DNA of 64,000 nucleotides from Sphingomonas leidyi (GCF_011761945.1 NZ_JAASQV010000001.1:682001-746000); one strand, 5' to 3'. Positions 17,521 to 26,297 are shown, numbered from the stretch's first letter. The notes: a model not told the origin generated them from the letters alone. A program made the numbers and translations.

Positions 17521-18267
17521 ATGGCCCGGTTCCGCGACTATTGCGCTCCCATGCGCCACATCGCGGATCTCGCGCTGCCGCCGCGTTGCCCGGGCTGCGG
17601 CACGATCACGCCGGCGGACCACCGCTTCTGTGCCGCCTGCTGGGCCAGCCTCCGTTTTCTCGGCCCGCCCTGGTGTGCTGCCTGCCACGCACCCTTCGAT
17701 CACGACCGGGGCGAAGGCGCACGCTGTGCCGCCTGCATCGCCGATCCGCCGCGGCATGACGGCGTCCGCGCCGCAGTCGCCTATGGCGAGGTGGCGCGGG
17801 CGATCGCGCTCAAGCTCAAATATTCGGGACGGCTCGCCTGTGCCGCCACCATGGCGCGCGCCATGGCCCGGCTGATGCCGGCAGAGGCCGAACTGCTGGT
17901 CCCGGTGCCGCTCCATCGCTGGCGGCTCTGGTCGCGCGGCTACAACCAGGCCGGGCTGATCGCCGCCTCCCTCTCCCGTGCGCATGGCGTGCCGTTCGCC
18001 CCCGATCTGCTGCGCCGGACAAGGGCCACGCCGGTGCTGCGCGGCCTCGGCGGGGCGGCCCGTGCAAGGGCGGTCGCCGGTGCCTTCGCGCTCGCGCCGG
18101 ATGCCCGCGCGCGCCTTGCCGGCAGAATGATAGTGCTGGTCGACGACGTCCATACCAGCGGCGCCACTGCCGATGCCTGTGTCCGGGCGCTCAAGCGCGG
18201 CGGCGCGGCGCGGGTGATCCTTCTGTGCTGGGCGCGCGTTCTGGCAGACGGAGAGGGTGCGGATTGA
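17521..18267 (+). CDS. ComF family phosphoribosyltransferase-like protein
   Basis: The 248-residue product has an N-terminal double zinc finger (CPGCG, CAAC, CAAC, CAAC between about residues 21 and 75) and a C-terminal phosphoribosyltransferase fold with the PRPP loop VLVDDVHTSGAT. This is the ComF/GntX arrangement. ComF supports uptake of transforming DNA in competent bacteria, and elsewhere its role is unclear. I chose the ATG at 17521, after AAGG; a second ATG at 17551 lacks a ribosome site. grxC follows 34 bp downstream. Confidence 0.9.
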   Translation: MARFRDYCAPMRHIADLALPPRCPGCGTITPADHRFCAACWASLRFLGPPWCAACHAPFDHDRGEGARCAACIADPPRHDGVRAAVAYGEVARAIALKLKYSGRLACAATMARAMARLMPAEAELLVPVPLHRWRLWSRGYNQAGLIAASLSRAHGVPFAPDLLRRTRATPVLRGLGGAARARAVAGAFALAPDARARLAGRMIVLVDDVHTSGATADACVRALKRGGAARVILLCWARVLADGEGAD

Positions 18268-18301
18268 CAAGCGCCCGGCACGACCACAGGTGTATTCCGC
18301 A

Positions 18302-18559
18302 ATGCCCAAGATCGAAATCTATACCAAGGCGTTCTGCCCTTATTGCTACCGCGCCAAGGCGCTGCTCGACGGCAAGCACGCGGAATATGAGGAGATCGAC
18401 ATCTCGATGGGCGGCCCGCGCCGCGCCGAGATGGTCGATCGCGCCCAGGGCCGCACGACCGTCCCCCAGATCTTCATTGCCGGCAAGCATATCGGCGGAT
18501 CCGACGACCTGGCGGCGCTCGACGCGCGCGGCGGGCTCGATCCGCTGCTCGCTGCCTGA
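18302..18559 (+). CDS. grxC: Glutaredoxin 3
   Basis: The 85-residue protein has the dithiol active site CPYC at residues 12-15, the cis-proline TVPQIFI and the glutathione-binding GGSDDL, all standard for class 1 glutaredoxins that reduce disulfides with glutathione in the cytoplasm. In many alphaproteobacteria the order is comF, grxC, a nitrilase-family gene, then DUF1178. Here DUF1178 follows grxC after 15 bp and the nitrilase gene is absent. Confidence 0.96.
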   Translation: MPKIEIYTKAFCPYCYRAKALLDGKHAEYEEIDISMGGPRRAEMVDRAQGRTTVPQIFIAGKHIGGSDDLAALDARGGLDPLLAA

Positions 18560-18574
18560 CGCGATCGGGCGGCC

Positions 18575-19045
18575 ATGATCGTCTTCGACCTCAAATGCGG
18601 TGCCGGCCATGTCTTCGAGGCATGGTTCGGATCGAGCGCGGCCTATGAAGGCCAGCGCGCCGCCGGGCTGGTCGCCTGCCCGATGTGCGGGAGCGCGGAA
18701 GTCGCCAAGGCAGTGATGGCGCCCAATGTCGGCGCCAAGGGCAATCGGGTGCCGATGCCAGCGCCGGCATCCGCGCCGGCCGCACAGGGGCAACCGGCAC
18801 TTTCGCCCGAGATGCTCAAGGCCGCGATGGCTGCGCTGGCGGGCGCGCAGGCGAAGCTGCTCGAGGGCTCGCAATGGGTCGGCACCGCCTTTGCCGACAA
18901 GGCGCGCGCGATGCATCTGGGCGAGGCGCCCGCCGCTCCGATCCACGGCCAGGCCTCCCGCGCCGAAGCCGAGGCGCTGATCGAGGAGGGCGTCCCCGTC
19001 GCCCCGCTGCCGCTGCCGGTGGTCCCGCCCGAAGCGTGCAATTGA
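18575..19045 (+). CDS. DUF1178 family protein
   Basis: The 156-residue product begins MIVFDLKCGAGHVFEAWF and has a zinc-ribbon-like CPMCGS at about 36-41, the usual DUF1178 N-terminus. The conserved first block is followed by an alanine-rich linker and a helical C-terminal part. Function is unknown, but genomic association with grxC is widespread in alphaproteobacteria. It is probably co-transcribed with comF and grxC. Confidence 0.88.
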   Translation: MIVFDLKCGAGHVFEAWFGSSAAYEGQRAAGLVACPMCGSAEVAKAVMAPNVGAKGNRVPMPAPASAPAAQGQPALSPEMLKAAMAALAGAQAKLLEGSQWVGTAFADKARAMHLGEAPAAPIHGQASRAEAEALIEEGVPVAPLPLPVVPPEACN

Positions 19046-19091
19046 CCGGCCGCGCGGGGCCCGATACGACGCGCCTCCGAAACCCAATTGT

Positions 19092-19168
19092 GCCCCGGTA
19101 GCTCAGCAGGACAGAGCAACGGTTTCCTAAACCGCAGGTCGGGAGTTCGAGTCTCTCCCGGGGCACCA
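19092..19168 (+). tRNA. tRNA-Arg (anticodon CCT)
   Basis: A 77-nt cloverleaf: acceptor GCCCCGG pairing CCGGGGC, D arm with GCTC/GAGC, anticodon loop TTCCTAA giving CCT (reads AGG), T arm GGGAG-TTCGAGT-CTCTC, discriminator A and an encoded CCA. The first anticodon-stem pair (27-43) is an A-C mismatch. No repeat of its 3' end or integrase gene nearby suggests use as an island attachment site. Confidence 0.93.
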
Positions 19169-19358
19169 TTCCTCTCACCGATCCGACTCGGCGGTCCGCC
19201 AGCGACGGGACCGGCACATTGCGCTTGCGATGTCGGATCCGGCCGCCCTTCTCGCCCGTCGCCGGGGCGGGAATATTCTCCAGCATGGTGGCTGTGCGGG
19301 GAGGGCAAGGAGCGCCCCATACCCTGAGCGTCGCCGACTTCCGCGCTCCGGAGCTGCC

Positions 19359-20429
19359 CTACAGCGCCACGCCGAGCCCGCGTCCGATCGCCCGCACCCG
19401 GCCGATCAGCGGCGAGATCAGCCGGTCCGGGTCCTTGGCTGGCAGGCTCACGCTCTCGGGCAGCACGCCCATCGCTTCGCGCAGCGTCACCGCGCCCTGG
19501 CGGAGCGCGGGGCGGGCGACCAGCCACCAGAGGCGGGCATGTTCGCCGTCCACTTCGATCCGCTCCTGCCGGGTGAGCGGCGTGCGAGCGACATGGTCGG
19601 CATGGAGCGTGGCAAGGATGCGCGAGAGGCGGCTCAGCGTGCCGAGGTCGGGCACCGGCTCGCGCGCCATGAAATAGCGCACCACCAGCTCGGCATTGGC
19701 CTGCACCGCATCGGGTTCGAACACGCCGGCATAGCGCCCGGCGAGCACGCGCGCGGCGCTGGCGGCCATCATCTCGGCATAGCGTTTCGAGGCGCCGCCG
19801 GGATGGCAGCGATAGAGAAGCTGGGCCGCGTCGAGCCGGGCGATCTGCCCGAAGCGGCCGAGCCGGTGATAGAGGTCGAAATCCTCGGCGTAGCGCACCT
19901 GCGGGCGCTCGAACGGTTCGAGCAGCCGCGCGGCCTCCGCGCGGAACATGACGGTGGACCAGACCAGCGGGTTCTGGGTGAGGAGCAGCCAGTCGATGGT
20001 CGCCGGGGTGAGCGGTCGATCGCCCGGCCAGGGCGTGAGACGGCCGTCCTCGAGCAGTTCGGCCGCGGTGGCGACGAGCACGGTGCCGGGATTGGCGTCG
20101 AGATGGGCGACCTGCGCGGCGAAGCGGCCGGGCTTGCACAGATCGTCCTGGTCGAGCCCGGCGATGTAGCGCCCACGCGCCGCGGCGAAGGCCTGGTTGC
20201 GGGCGAGGACGGGGCCGCCATTGGCCTCGGCATGGAGGATGGTGATGCGCGGATCGGCGAAGCTGGCGAGCAGGGCGCGGGTGTCGTCGGTCGAGCAGTC
20301 GTCGACGATCACCAGTTCCCAGTCGGCAAAGTCCTGTGCCAGCACGGAGTCGATCGTCGCGCCGATCCATGGCGCACCGTTATAGGCCGGCATGATGACC
20401 GAGATTGCGGGGGCGGGCAGGCCGTTCAT
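19359..20429 (-). CDS. Family 2 glycosyltransferase
   Basis: The 356-residue product from the ATG at 20429 has the GT-A nucleotide-sugar fold of GT2: SVIMPAYNGAPWIGATIDSV at the N-terminus, VDDCSTDDT, and the metal-binding DQDD in GLDQDDLC. There is no membrane segment, so it acts on the cytoplasmic side. The start overlaps the stop of the aminotransferase-monooxygenase fusion gene (ATGA), so the two are translationally coupled. That coupling suggests the enzyme uses or decorates that protein's product. Donor and acceptor are unknown. Confidence 0.9.
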   Translation of the reverse strand: MNGLPAPAISVIMPAYNGAPWIGATIDSVLAQDFADWELVIVDDCSTDDTRALLASFADPRITILHAEANGGPVLARNQAFAAARGRYIAGLDQDDLCKPGRFAAQVAHLDANPGTVLVATAAELLEDGRLTPWPGDRPLTPATIDWLLLTQNPLVWSTVMFRAEAARLLEPFERPQVRYAEDFDLYHRLGRFGQIARLDAAQLLYRCHPGGASKRYAEMMAASAARVLAGRYAGVFEPDAVQANAELVVRYFMAREPVPDLGTLSRLSRILATLHADHVARTPLTRQERIEVDGEHARLWWLVARPALRQGAVTLREAMGVLPESVSLPAKDPDRLISPLIGRVRAIGRGLGVAL

Positions 20430-22909
20430 GCCGCGAGACTCACGGCCTGGCCGAGCAGCTGGTCGACGATCAGCTGGCCGACATCGTTCTGCCATTGCCA
20501 CAGGCCGTTGGCCTTGCCCTTGAAGCTCTTCTCGCCGCCCAGCCGGCCTTCGGGGACGAAGCCGGCGGCGAGGCCGATGCCATAGGCGCCGGGCAGCGGC
20601 TGTCCCTCCGCGTCGCTGACGCGGCAGAGCTGGTCGGCCAGGCGCGGGCGGCCCGGCGCATGGGCGGCAAGGGCGATACGCTGGCCTGCCGCGTCGAGCA
20701 GCGGCAGGGCGTGCGGGCGATAGCCGAGCGCGGCGACGATGACATCGGCTTCGGCAAGGATGCGGGCGGCGTTGGAATCCGGGCCGGCGAGCCGGTGGAG
20801 CCGGACGCGCGGATCGGGGGTGCGGCCGCCGATGCGGAGCATGCGCAGCACCAGCTCGCGCGCTTCGAGCCGGAAGCCGGCCAGGCGATAGACGAAACCC
20901 GAAAGCGGGCAGATGTCGTCGGGGCCGAAATCGGTGAAGCCGTCGGCATGGGCAGCCTCGGCATTGGGATACCAGGGGCGCAGCGCCTCGCGATGGAGCA
21001 GGCTCAGGCTCTCGGCGCCGAACGGGATGTCGGATTTGAGGAGGAGGACCGCGGAGGCGATTGCCGAGGTGGATGCGCCGATGATCGCGATGCGCGGCGC
21101 CCGGCTATGGGCGATGCGGGCGCGCAGCCGCTCCATGCCGCCCGTGCGCAGCATGTCGTCGCACAGCATCAGCCGTTCGCCGGCCTGCTCGCCCAGTTGC
21201 GCGCCGGCGACGGTGGCGGCGGCAATGTCGCTGGCCGACTGATAGCCGCCGGTGGCAAGGACGATGTTCTCGGAGAGCAGTTCGTGTTGCGCCCCGCTGG
21301 CGAGGTCGCGGATGCGGGTCTGCCACAGCCCGGCGGCGGTGCGGCGGCTGTCGAGCACTTCATGGCCGGTGTGCACGCGGCCGCCGCTCTCGGCCAGGAT
21401 CGCGCCGACGCGCTGGCCCATCGCTTCGAGGAAGGGGCCGGTGCGATGGAGGGGGACGCCGAGCTTGCCGGCATAGCGGGCGATCTCGCGGGCGGCGGGG
21501 TGATCGATCAGCGCGGCGATGCCCGGTTCGGGATTGTCCTTCACTGCACTGAGGAAGGTCTCGGCCGTGCTGTCCGAGGTGATGGCGTAGTTGGGCAGCT
21601 GGCCGGCGCCGAGGCTCGGCCCGCGCTCGATCACGGCGAGGCCGGCGCCGAGTTCGCGCAGCTTGCCTCGCTTGCTCGCCGAGATGAGGAAGGCGATGCC
21701 GGCCGGGCCGCCGCCGACCAGGACCGTGGAAAGAATCCGGGGCTGCGGGGCCGGGACGACGATGTGCGGCTTGCGGAGCGCGGCATGGAGGGCGCCGCAG
21801 ACGGTGGCGACATCGGCTTCGGTCATGGCGTCGGTGACCGGAAGCGAGAGCATCCGGGCGGCGAGATCGTCTGCAACAGGCGTGGGATACAGCAGGCTCT
21901 CGCGCTGGAAATAGGGCTGCTGGGCGAGGTGCGGTGCGAAATAATGGCCGCTGCCGATGCCCTTGCCGGCGAGCTCCGCGATCACCGCGGCACGGTCGAT
22001 GCCCCGGGGCAGGAGCATCGGCATGAACTGTGCGACCTGGCGGACGGCGCTGGTCGCCTGCAGCGTGACGGCGTCGCCGAGACAGGCGCGATAGGCGCGG
22101 TCGAGCGCGGCGCGATGCTCGGCAACCGCGTCGATTTCGTCGAGCTTGGCGAGCGCGAGCAGGCCAAGCACTTCAGGCAGCTTGGCGTTGGTGCCCGGCT
22201 CGGTCGCCGAGCGGGGGAGGCCGAAGCCGAAATTGTGCATGCGGCGAAGCGCATCGATCCGCTCGGCATCGGCGCTATAGATGAGCCCGCCCTCGGCCGT
22301 CGCGAAGGTCTTGGTCGCGTGCATCGAGAAGACGGCGGCGAAAGGGGCGCCGGTGCCGAAGCCGCGGCCGGCGGCGTCGATGCTGCCGAGCGAGGCGGCG
22401 CCATCGACCACGACGCCGACGCCATGCTGTTCCGAAAGCCGGGCGTAGCGGGCCAGATCGGTGCAGGTGCCGAAGGTGTCGTACGGGACGAGCACCGCGA
22501 TCTCGCCGGCATGGCGGGCGAGCATAGCCTCCTCGGCTTCGGCGCTTGCCGCCCAGTCGGTGGGGGCGCTGTCGATGAGGATCGGCGTCAGCCCGGCCCA
22601 GATGGCGGCATGCGCGGTGGCGGCGAACGTGAAGCTCGGGATCAGGGCGTATTTGCCCCTGCGGCCTTCCGCCGCCTGGCGGATCGCCAGGATCAGGCCG
22701 ATCGTGGCGTTGTTGACCGCCAGCGCGGCGCCCTGGCCGCCGAACAGTTCCGCGACTGCGCGGCTCTCGAATTCACGGACGACGGGGCCGCCATTGCTGT
22801 AGACGCCGCGTGCCTCGATGGATCGCAGCGCCTCGGTCAGCTTGCTCAGCCGCGGTGGCCGCGGTGCGATCAGCGGAAATTCGTGCATGTCCCCGGCAAG
22901 GTCCCTCAT
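20426..22909 (-). CDS. Fusion of DegT/DnrJ-type PLP aminotransferase and flavin-dependent N-monooxygenase-like domain
   Basis: This 827-residue protein joins two enzymes. Residues 1 to about 385 are a DegT/DnrJ/EryC1/StrS aminotransferase: cofactor Asp169 in VVVDGAASLG and PLP lysine Lys200 in MHATKTFATAEGG. From about 392 onward it is an FAD/NAD(P)H oxidoreductase: first fold VGGGPAGIAFL (398-408), a flavin loop NIVLATGGY, a second fold IAIIGASTSAIASA, and near the C-terminus VAALGYRPHALP, which resembles the ATGY fingerprint of flavin monooxygenases and amine N-hydroxylases. Each half looks catalytically complete. DegT enzymes normally make amino sugars, so transamination followed by oxidation of the new amine is the simplest idea, not proven. 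An alternative ATG lies at 22888. The gene is 30 bp after the YaiI-family gene and overlaps the glycosyltransferase. Confidence 0.85.
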   Translation of the reverse strand: MRDLAGDMHEFPLIAPRPPRLSKLTEALRSIEARGVYSNGGPVVREFESRAVAELFGGQGAALAVNNATIGLILAIRQAAEGRRGKYALIPSFTFAATAHAAIWAGLTPILIDSAPTDWAASAEAEEAMLARHAGEIAVLVPYDTFGTCTDLARYARLSEQHGVGVVVDGAASLGSIDAAGRGFGTGAPFAAVFSMHATKTFATAEGGLIYSADAERIDALRRMHNFGFGLPRSATEPGTNAKLPEVLGLLALAKLDEIDAVAEHRAALDRAYRACLGDAVTLQATSAVRQVAQFMPMLLPRGIDRAAVIAELAGKGIGSGHYFAPHLAQQPYFQRESLLYPTPVADDLAARMLSLPVTDAMTEADVATVCGALHAALRKPHIVVPAPQPRILSTVLVGGGPAGIAFLISASKRGKLRELGAGLAVIERGPSLGAGQLPNYAITSDSTAETFLSAVKDNPEPGIAALIDHPAAREIARYAGKLGVPLHRTGPFLEAMGQRVGAILAESGGRVHTGHEVLDSRRTAAGLWQTRIRDLASGAQHELLSENIVLATGGYQSASDIAAATVAGAQLGEQAGERLMLCDDMLRTGGMERLRARIAHSRAPRIAIIGASTSAIASAVLLLKSDIPFGAESLSLLHREALRPWYPNAEAAHADGFTDFGPDDICPLSGFVYRLAGFRLEARELVLRMLRIGGRTPDPRVRLHRLAGPDSNAARILAEADVIVAALGYRPHALPLLDAAGQRIALAAHAPGRPRLADQLCRVSDAEGQPLPGAYGIGLAAGFVPEGRLGGEKSFKGKANGLWQWQNDVGQLIVDQLLGQAVSLAA

Positions 22910-22939
22910 CCCGATGCCGAAACTATGCGCGATGGTCTC

Positions 22940-23398
22940 CTAATATTGCGTAAGGGCCCGCTTCAGCGCCACCAGCTCGCGATCGAGCGCTTGGAGAAAG
23001 GCCGAGCGGTCGGCGGGGGAGAAGGGCCGGGGGCCACCGATCTGGTCGCCGCCGGCGCGCAGATCGGCCATGATCGCCCGGGTCGCGATCGCCGCGCCGA
23101 TGGAGCTGGTGGTGAACGGCTTGCCGTTCGGGGCCAGCACCTTCGATCCCGCCTTGAGCGCGCGGTCGGCCAGCAGGATATCGGCAGTGATCACCACCGT
23201 GTCCGCGCCAGCCTGTTCGGCGATCCAGTCGTCAGCGGCATCGAAGCCGTCGCTCACGACCTGGCGGCTGACGAGCGGGTGCTGGGGCACGCGCAGCCAG
23301 GCATTGCTCACGATCACCACCGGCACCGCGTGCCGCCAGGCGACCTTGTAGACCTCGTCCTTCACCGGGCAGGCATCGGCGTCGACGAGGACCCTCAC
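22940..23398 (-). CDS. YaiI/YqxD family protein (DUF188, PIN-like)
   Basis: The 152-residue product has the family start MRVLVDADACPVKDEVYKVA and the second acidic motif VITADILLADRAL, giving a PIN-like set of aspartates consistent with a nuclease fold. Function of the family is not established. The start is a GTG at 23398 that overlaps the helicase stop (GTGA), an arrangement that suggests co-translation and perhaps a role in RNA handling. Confidence 0.9.
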   Translation of the reverse strand: MRVLVDADACPVKDEVYKVAWRHAVPVVIVSNAWLRVPQHPLVSRQVVSDGFDAADDWIAEQAGADTVVITADILLADRALKAGSKVLAPNGKPFTTSSIGAAIATRAIMADLRAGGDQIGGPRPFSPADRSAFLQALDRELVALKRALTQY

Positions 23399-25095
23399 CT
23401 GGGCGCGTGACCCCGGGGCGGGCCCTTGCGGTGCGGTTTGGCCTGATAGTTGGGACGGTTCGGGCCGTTGCGCTGCGGCCGGGCGCCCTGCACCGGACCT
23501 TCCGACGGCTCGATGCGGACATCGTCGTCACCCTCGGCGGAACGGGCGACGGCGCTGAGGAACTTGGCCGCGAGCGCCCGCGGTATCTGGAAGGCGGTTT
23601 CGTTCGGCCCGATCCGGATCGCGCCCACTTCGGCCTTGGTGATGTGGCCGCGGCGGCAGATCAGCGGCAATATCCAGCGCGGATCGGCGTTCTGGCGGCG
23701 GCCGATATCCATGCGGAACCAGGCGACGTCGTCGAAGCCGGGGCGGTGCTGGCCGGCCTGGCGCTCCTCGCGCCTGTCCGAATGGCTGCGGTCGCTGAGT
23801 TCCTCGGGCGCGGGCAGCGCGGCGCGATGGGCGCGCACCAGCGCGGCGGCGAGTTCCTCGGGGCTGCGCTCGGCGAGCAGGCGCTCGGCGATGGCGGCAT
23901 CCTCTTCCTCGATCTCCACGGGTGCGAGCAGCGCGGCGATCAGCCGCTCGCGATCCTGCGCGCGGATCGCCTCGGCACTCGGCACCTCGACCCATTCGAC
24001 CGGGATGCGCGCGCCCTTGAGCATCATCTCCACGCGGCGCCGGCGCGGATAGGGGACGATGAGCACCGCGGTGCCCTTCTTGCCGGCGCGGCCGGTGCGG
24101 CCCGAGCGGTGCTGGAGCGTCTCGGCATCGCGCGGCAGCTCGACATGCACCACCAGAGTGAGCGTGGGCAGGTCGATGCCGCGCGCCGCCACGTCGGTGG
24201 CGACGCAGACGCGCGCGCGCTGGTCGCGCAGCGCCTGGAGCGCGTGGTTGCGCTCGTTCTGGCTATGCTCGCCCGACAGCGCCACGGCGGCGAAACCGCG
24301 CTCGACCAGGCTGGCATGGAGATGGCGGACATTGTCGCGCGTCGCGCAGAACAGGATCGCCGTCTCCGCCTCGTGGAAGCGCAGCAGGTTGATCACCGCA
24401 TGCTCGATGTCCGAGGGGCTGACGGTCATCGCCTGATAGCTGATGTCGCCATGGCCGCGATCCTCGCCCACGGTCGAGATGCGCAGCGCGTCCTTCTGGT
24501 AGCGCCTGGCGAGCGCCACGATCGGCTTGGGCATGGTCGCCGAGAAGAGCAGGGTGCGGCGCGTCTCGGGCGTGCCGTCGAGGATCGCCTCCAGATCGTC
24601 GCGAAAGCCCATGTCGAGCATCTCGTCGGCTTCGTCGAGCACCACCGCGCGCAGCGCCGAGAGATCGAGCGCGCCGCGTTCGAGATGATCGCGCAGGCGG
24701 CCCGGGGTGCCGACGACGACATGGGCGCCATAGCTCAGCTGGCGGCGTTCCTTCGAGGCGTCCATCCCGCCTACGCAGGTGGCGATGCGCGCGCCGGTGG
24801 GGCCGTAGAGCCAGACGAGCTCGCGGCTCACCTGGAGCGCCAGCTCGCGGGTAGGGGCGATGATCAGTGCATGCGGCTCGCGGGTCGGCTCGATGCGGCC
24901 ATCCTCGCCGAGCAGTTCGGGATGCATGGCGAGGCCGAAGGCGACGGTCTTGCCCGATCCCGTCTGGGCGGAAACGATGAGGTCGCGGCCCGCGGCCTCG
25001 GGAGCGATGACGGCGGCCTGGACGGCCGTGGGCGCGGCATAACCACGCGCTGCGAGCGCTTCGGCGAGAAGCGCAGGAAGATCGGCAAATGACAT
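23395..25095 (-). CDS. DEAD-box RNA helicase with DbpA-like C-terminal RNA-binding domain
   Basis: From the ATG at 25095 the product has 566 residues. Helicase motifs are intact: Walker A SAQTGSGKT (42-50), DEAD (153-156), SAT (184-186) and HRSGRTGRAG. After the helicase core comes an acidic stretch and then a domain at about 470-535 (FRMDIGRRQNADPRWILPLICRRG...) typical of the DbpA/CsdA RNA-binding fold, ending in a basic Gly/Arg/Pro tail. It likely remodels structured RNA in ribosome assembly or cold adaptation. It is first in a four-gene minus-strand unit. Confidence 0.93.
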   Translation of the reverse strand: MSFADLPALLAEALAARGYAAPTAVQAAVIAPEAAGRDLIVSAQTGSGKTVAFGLAMHPELLGEDGRIEPTREPHALIIAPTRELALQVSRELVWLYGPTGARIATCVGGMDASKERRQLSYGAHVVVGTPGRLRDHLERGALDLSALRAVVLDEADEMLDMGFRDDLEAILDGTPETRRTLLFSATMPKPIVALARRYQKDALRISTVGEDRGHGDISYQAMTVSPSDIEHAVINLLRFHEAETAILFCATRDNVRHLHASLVERGFAAVALSGEHSQNERNHALQALRDQRARVCVATDVAARGIDLPTLTLVVHVELPRDAETLQHRSGRTGRAGKKGTAVLIVPYPRRRRVEMMLKGARIPVEWVEVPSAEAIRAQDRERLIAALLAPVEIEEEDAAIAERLLAERSPEELAAALVRAHRAALPAPEELSDRSHSDRREERQAGQHRPGFDDVAWFRMDIGRRQNADPRWILPLICRRGHITKAEVGAIRIGPNETAFQIPRALAAKFLSAVARSAEGDDDVRIEPSEGPVQGARPQRNGPNRPNYQAKPHRKGPPRGHAPR

Positions 25096-25175
25096 GAGGC
25101 CCCGCACATGGGCTCGCCGGGCCCGCATCGCAAGGGAAAAGAGGGTTGATCTCCGGCGGCGTCCTATTGTGTCGT

Positions 25176-25191
25176 TCAACCGCGTGGTTGA
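25176..25191. promoter_or_regulatory. Palindrome TCAACC-N4-GGTTGA upstream of the helicase gene
   Basis: A perfect 6-bp inverted repeat, TCAACC-GCGT-GGTTGA, lies about 80 bp upstream of the helicase start. It shares the AACC-N4-GGTT core with the double palindrome at 53862-53902. Operators of this shape are typical of ArsR-type repressors linked to SRPBCC genes, where the GTGGTTGA or ATGGTT part overlaps the repressor start codon. No such repressor gene is here, so this may be a live operator or a remnant. Confidence 0.4.
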
Positions 25192-25338
25192 GCAACTAAA
25201 TGGCGGATTTCGCCGGATCTCGGTTGCGGCTCGTAAATTCGTTGCGGCGAAAACATTGCCTTCGCTGAATCGCCCGCACGTGCGTGGAGCACCGGCGAAG
25301 GCACCGGAGTCGGGATTGTCTCGCCGACATTGCCGCTC

Positions 25339-25367
25339 TTTGCTCCCCTCCCGAAGAGGGGAGCAAA
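25339..25367 (-). terminator. Strong hairpin downstream of qorB
   Basis: A 12-bp perfect stem (TTTGCTCCCCTC with GAGGGGAGCAAA, loop CCGAA) starts 5 bp past the qorB stop. There is no clean T tract after it on the minus strand, so it may stabilise the 3' end rather than terminate alone. Confidence 0.6.
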
Positions 25368-25372
25368 CGCGG

Positions 25373-26218
25373 TCAGCCGATCAGTGCCCGCACGCCGTCC
25401 GCCAGGCCGGTGGTAGGCCGGCCGATCAGCTGCGAGAGCTGGCGGCTGTCGTCGAACAGCGCGCCGTTCGCGGTATCGATGTCCCAGGCGGCGAGCATTT
25501 CGGCGAAGGGCGCGGGGACGCCCGCGCCGGCGAGCGCGGCGGCATAATCGGCCTGGGCAAGGTCATGATAGGGAATGGCGCGGCCGGCCTGGCGCGAGAC
25601 TTCGGCGGCGAGCCCGGCAAGGGTGAAAATGGTGTCGCCGGCCAGCTCATAGGTCTTGCCGTCATGTCCGGTGCCGAGCAGCACCGCGACTGCGGCGTCG
25701 GCATAGTCCGCGCGGGACGCGGCGGCGATGCGGCCTTCCCCGGCGGCACCGATCAGCGTGCCGTGCGCCAGGGCACCCTGTACCGAGGCGGCATAGTTTT
25801 CGAGATACCAGCCGTTGCGCAGGAAGGTGTGCGGGATGCCCGAGGCGGCGATCGCCCGCTCGGTCTCGGCGTGCTCTATGCCCAGGCTCAGCGGCGTGGT
25901 GTCGGCCCGCAACAGGCTGGTATAGACGATGCGGCCGACGCCGGCTTGCCGGGCCGCCGCGACGATTGCCGCATGCTGCGGCGCGCGCTTGCCGACTTCG
26001 CTCGACGAGATGAGCAGCAACGTGTCGACGCCGGCGAGCGCGGGAGCGAGCGCCTCCGGCCGGTCATAGTCGAAGCGGCGCGCCTCGACGCCGAGATCGC
26101 CGGCCCTTTCCGGATTGCGGGCGAGCGCGACGATCTCGCTGGCGGGCAGCTTCTCCTTGAGCTTTTCGACGACGATGCGGCCGAGCTGGCCGGTGGCTCC
26201 GGTGATGGCGATGGTCAT
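25373..26218 (-). CDS. qorB: NAD(P)H:quinone oxidoreductase-like atypical SDR (QorB/YtfG type)
   Basis: The 281-residue product from the ATG at 26218 has the atypical-SDR cofactor motif TGATGQLG at residues 6-13 and lacks the YxxxK active site, as in the NmrA/QorB group. It should reduce quinones with NADPH or act as a redox sensor. The divergent neighbour is an HxlR-family regulator, the same qorB/qorR pairing found in Escherichia coli (ytfG/ytfH). That context supports the assignment. Spacing between starts is 80 bp with candidate operators. Confidence 0.85.
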   Translation of the reverse strand: MTIAITGATGQLGRIVVEKLKEKLPASEIVALARNPERAGDLGVEARRFDYDRPEALAPALAGVDTLLLISSSEVGKRAPQHAAIVAAARQAGVGRIVYTSLLRADTTPLSLGIEHAETERAIAASGIPHTFLRNGWYLENYAASVQGALAHGTLIGAAGEGRIAAASRADYADAAVAVLLGTGHDGKTYELAGDTIFTLAGLAAEVSRQAGRAIPYHDLAQADYAAALAGAGVPAPFAEMLAAWDIDTANGALFDDSRQLSQLIGRPTTGLADGVRALIG

Positions 26219-26264
26219 TGGATCCGTTCCTTCCTTGGGGACGGACATCCAGATATTGGCCTTG

Positions 26265-26297
26265 CTTACTAATCGTAAGTACATACATAAATGTAAG
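26265..26297. promoter_or_regulatory. Candidate HxlR/QorR operator
   Basis: In an AT-rich patch of an otherwise GC-rich region there is an inverted repeat CTTAC-TAATC-GTAAG (26265-26279) and a further GTAAG half-site at 26293-26297, 18 bp on. They abut the start of the regulator gene and lie in the shared promoter region of qorB, as expected for autoregulated repression. Confidence 0.5.

Noticed and set aside
19092..20429. Genomic island integrated at tRNA-Arg
   Set aside because: No integrase and no direct repeat of the tRNA 3' end was seen; the downstream genes have the same GC style and are in the helicase operon reading toward the tRNA.
20405..23410. 1001-codon open frame on the plus strand
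   Set aside because: It is antisense to the fusion gene, whose motifs (Lys200, GGGPAG) are real; the plus frame has no recognisable domain and biased composition typical of high-GC shadow ORFs.
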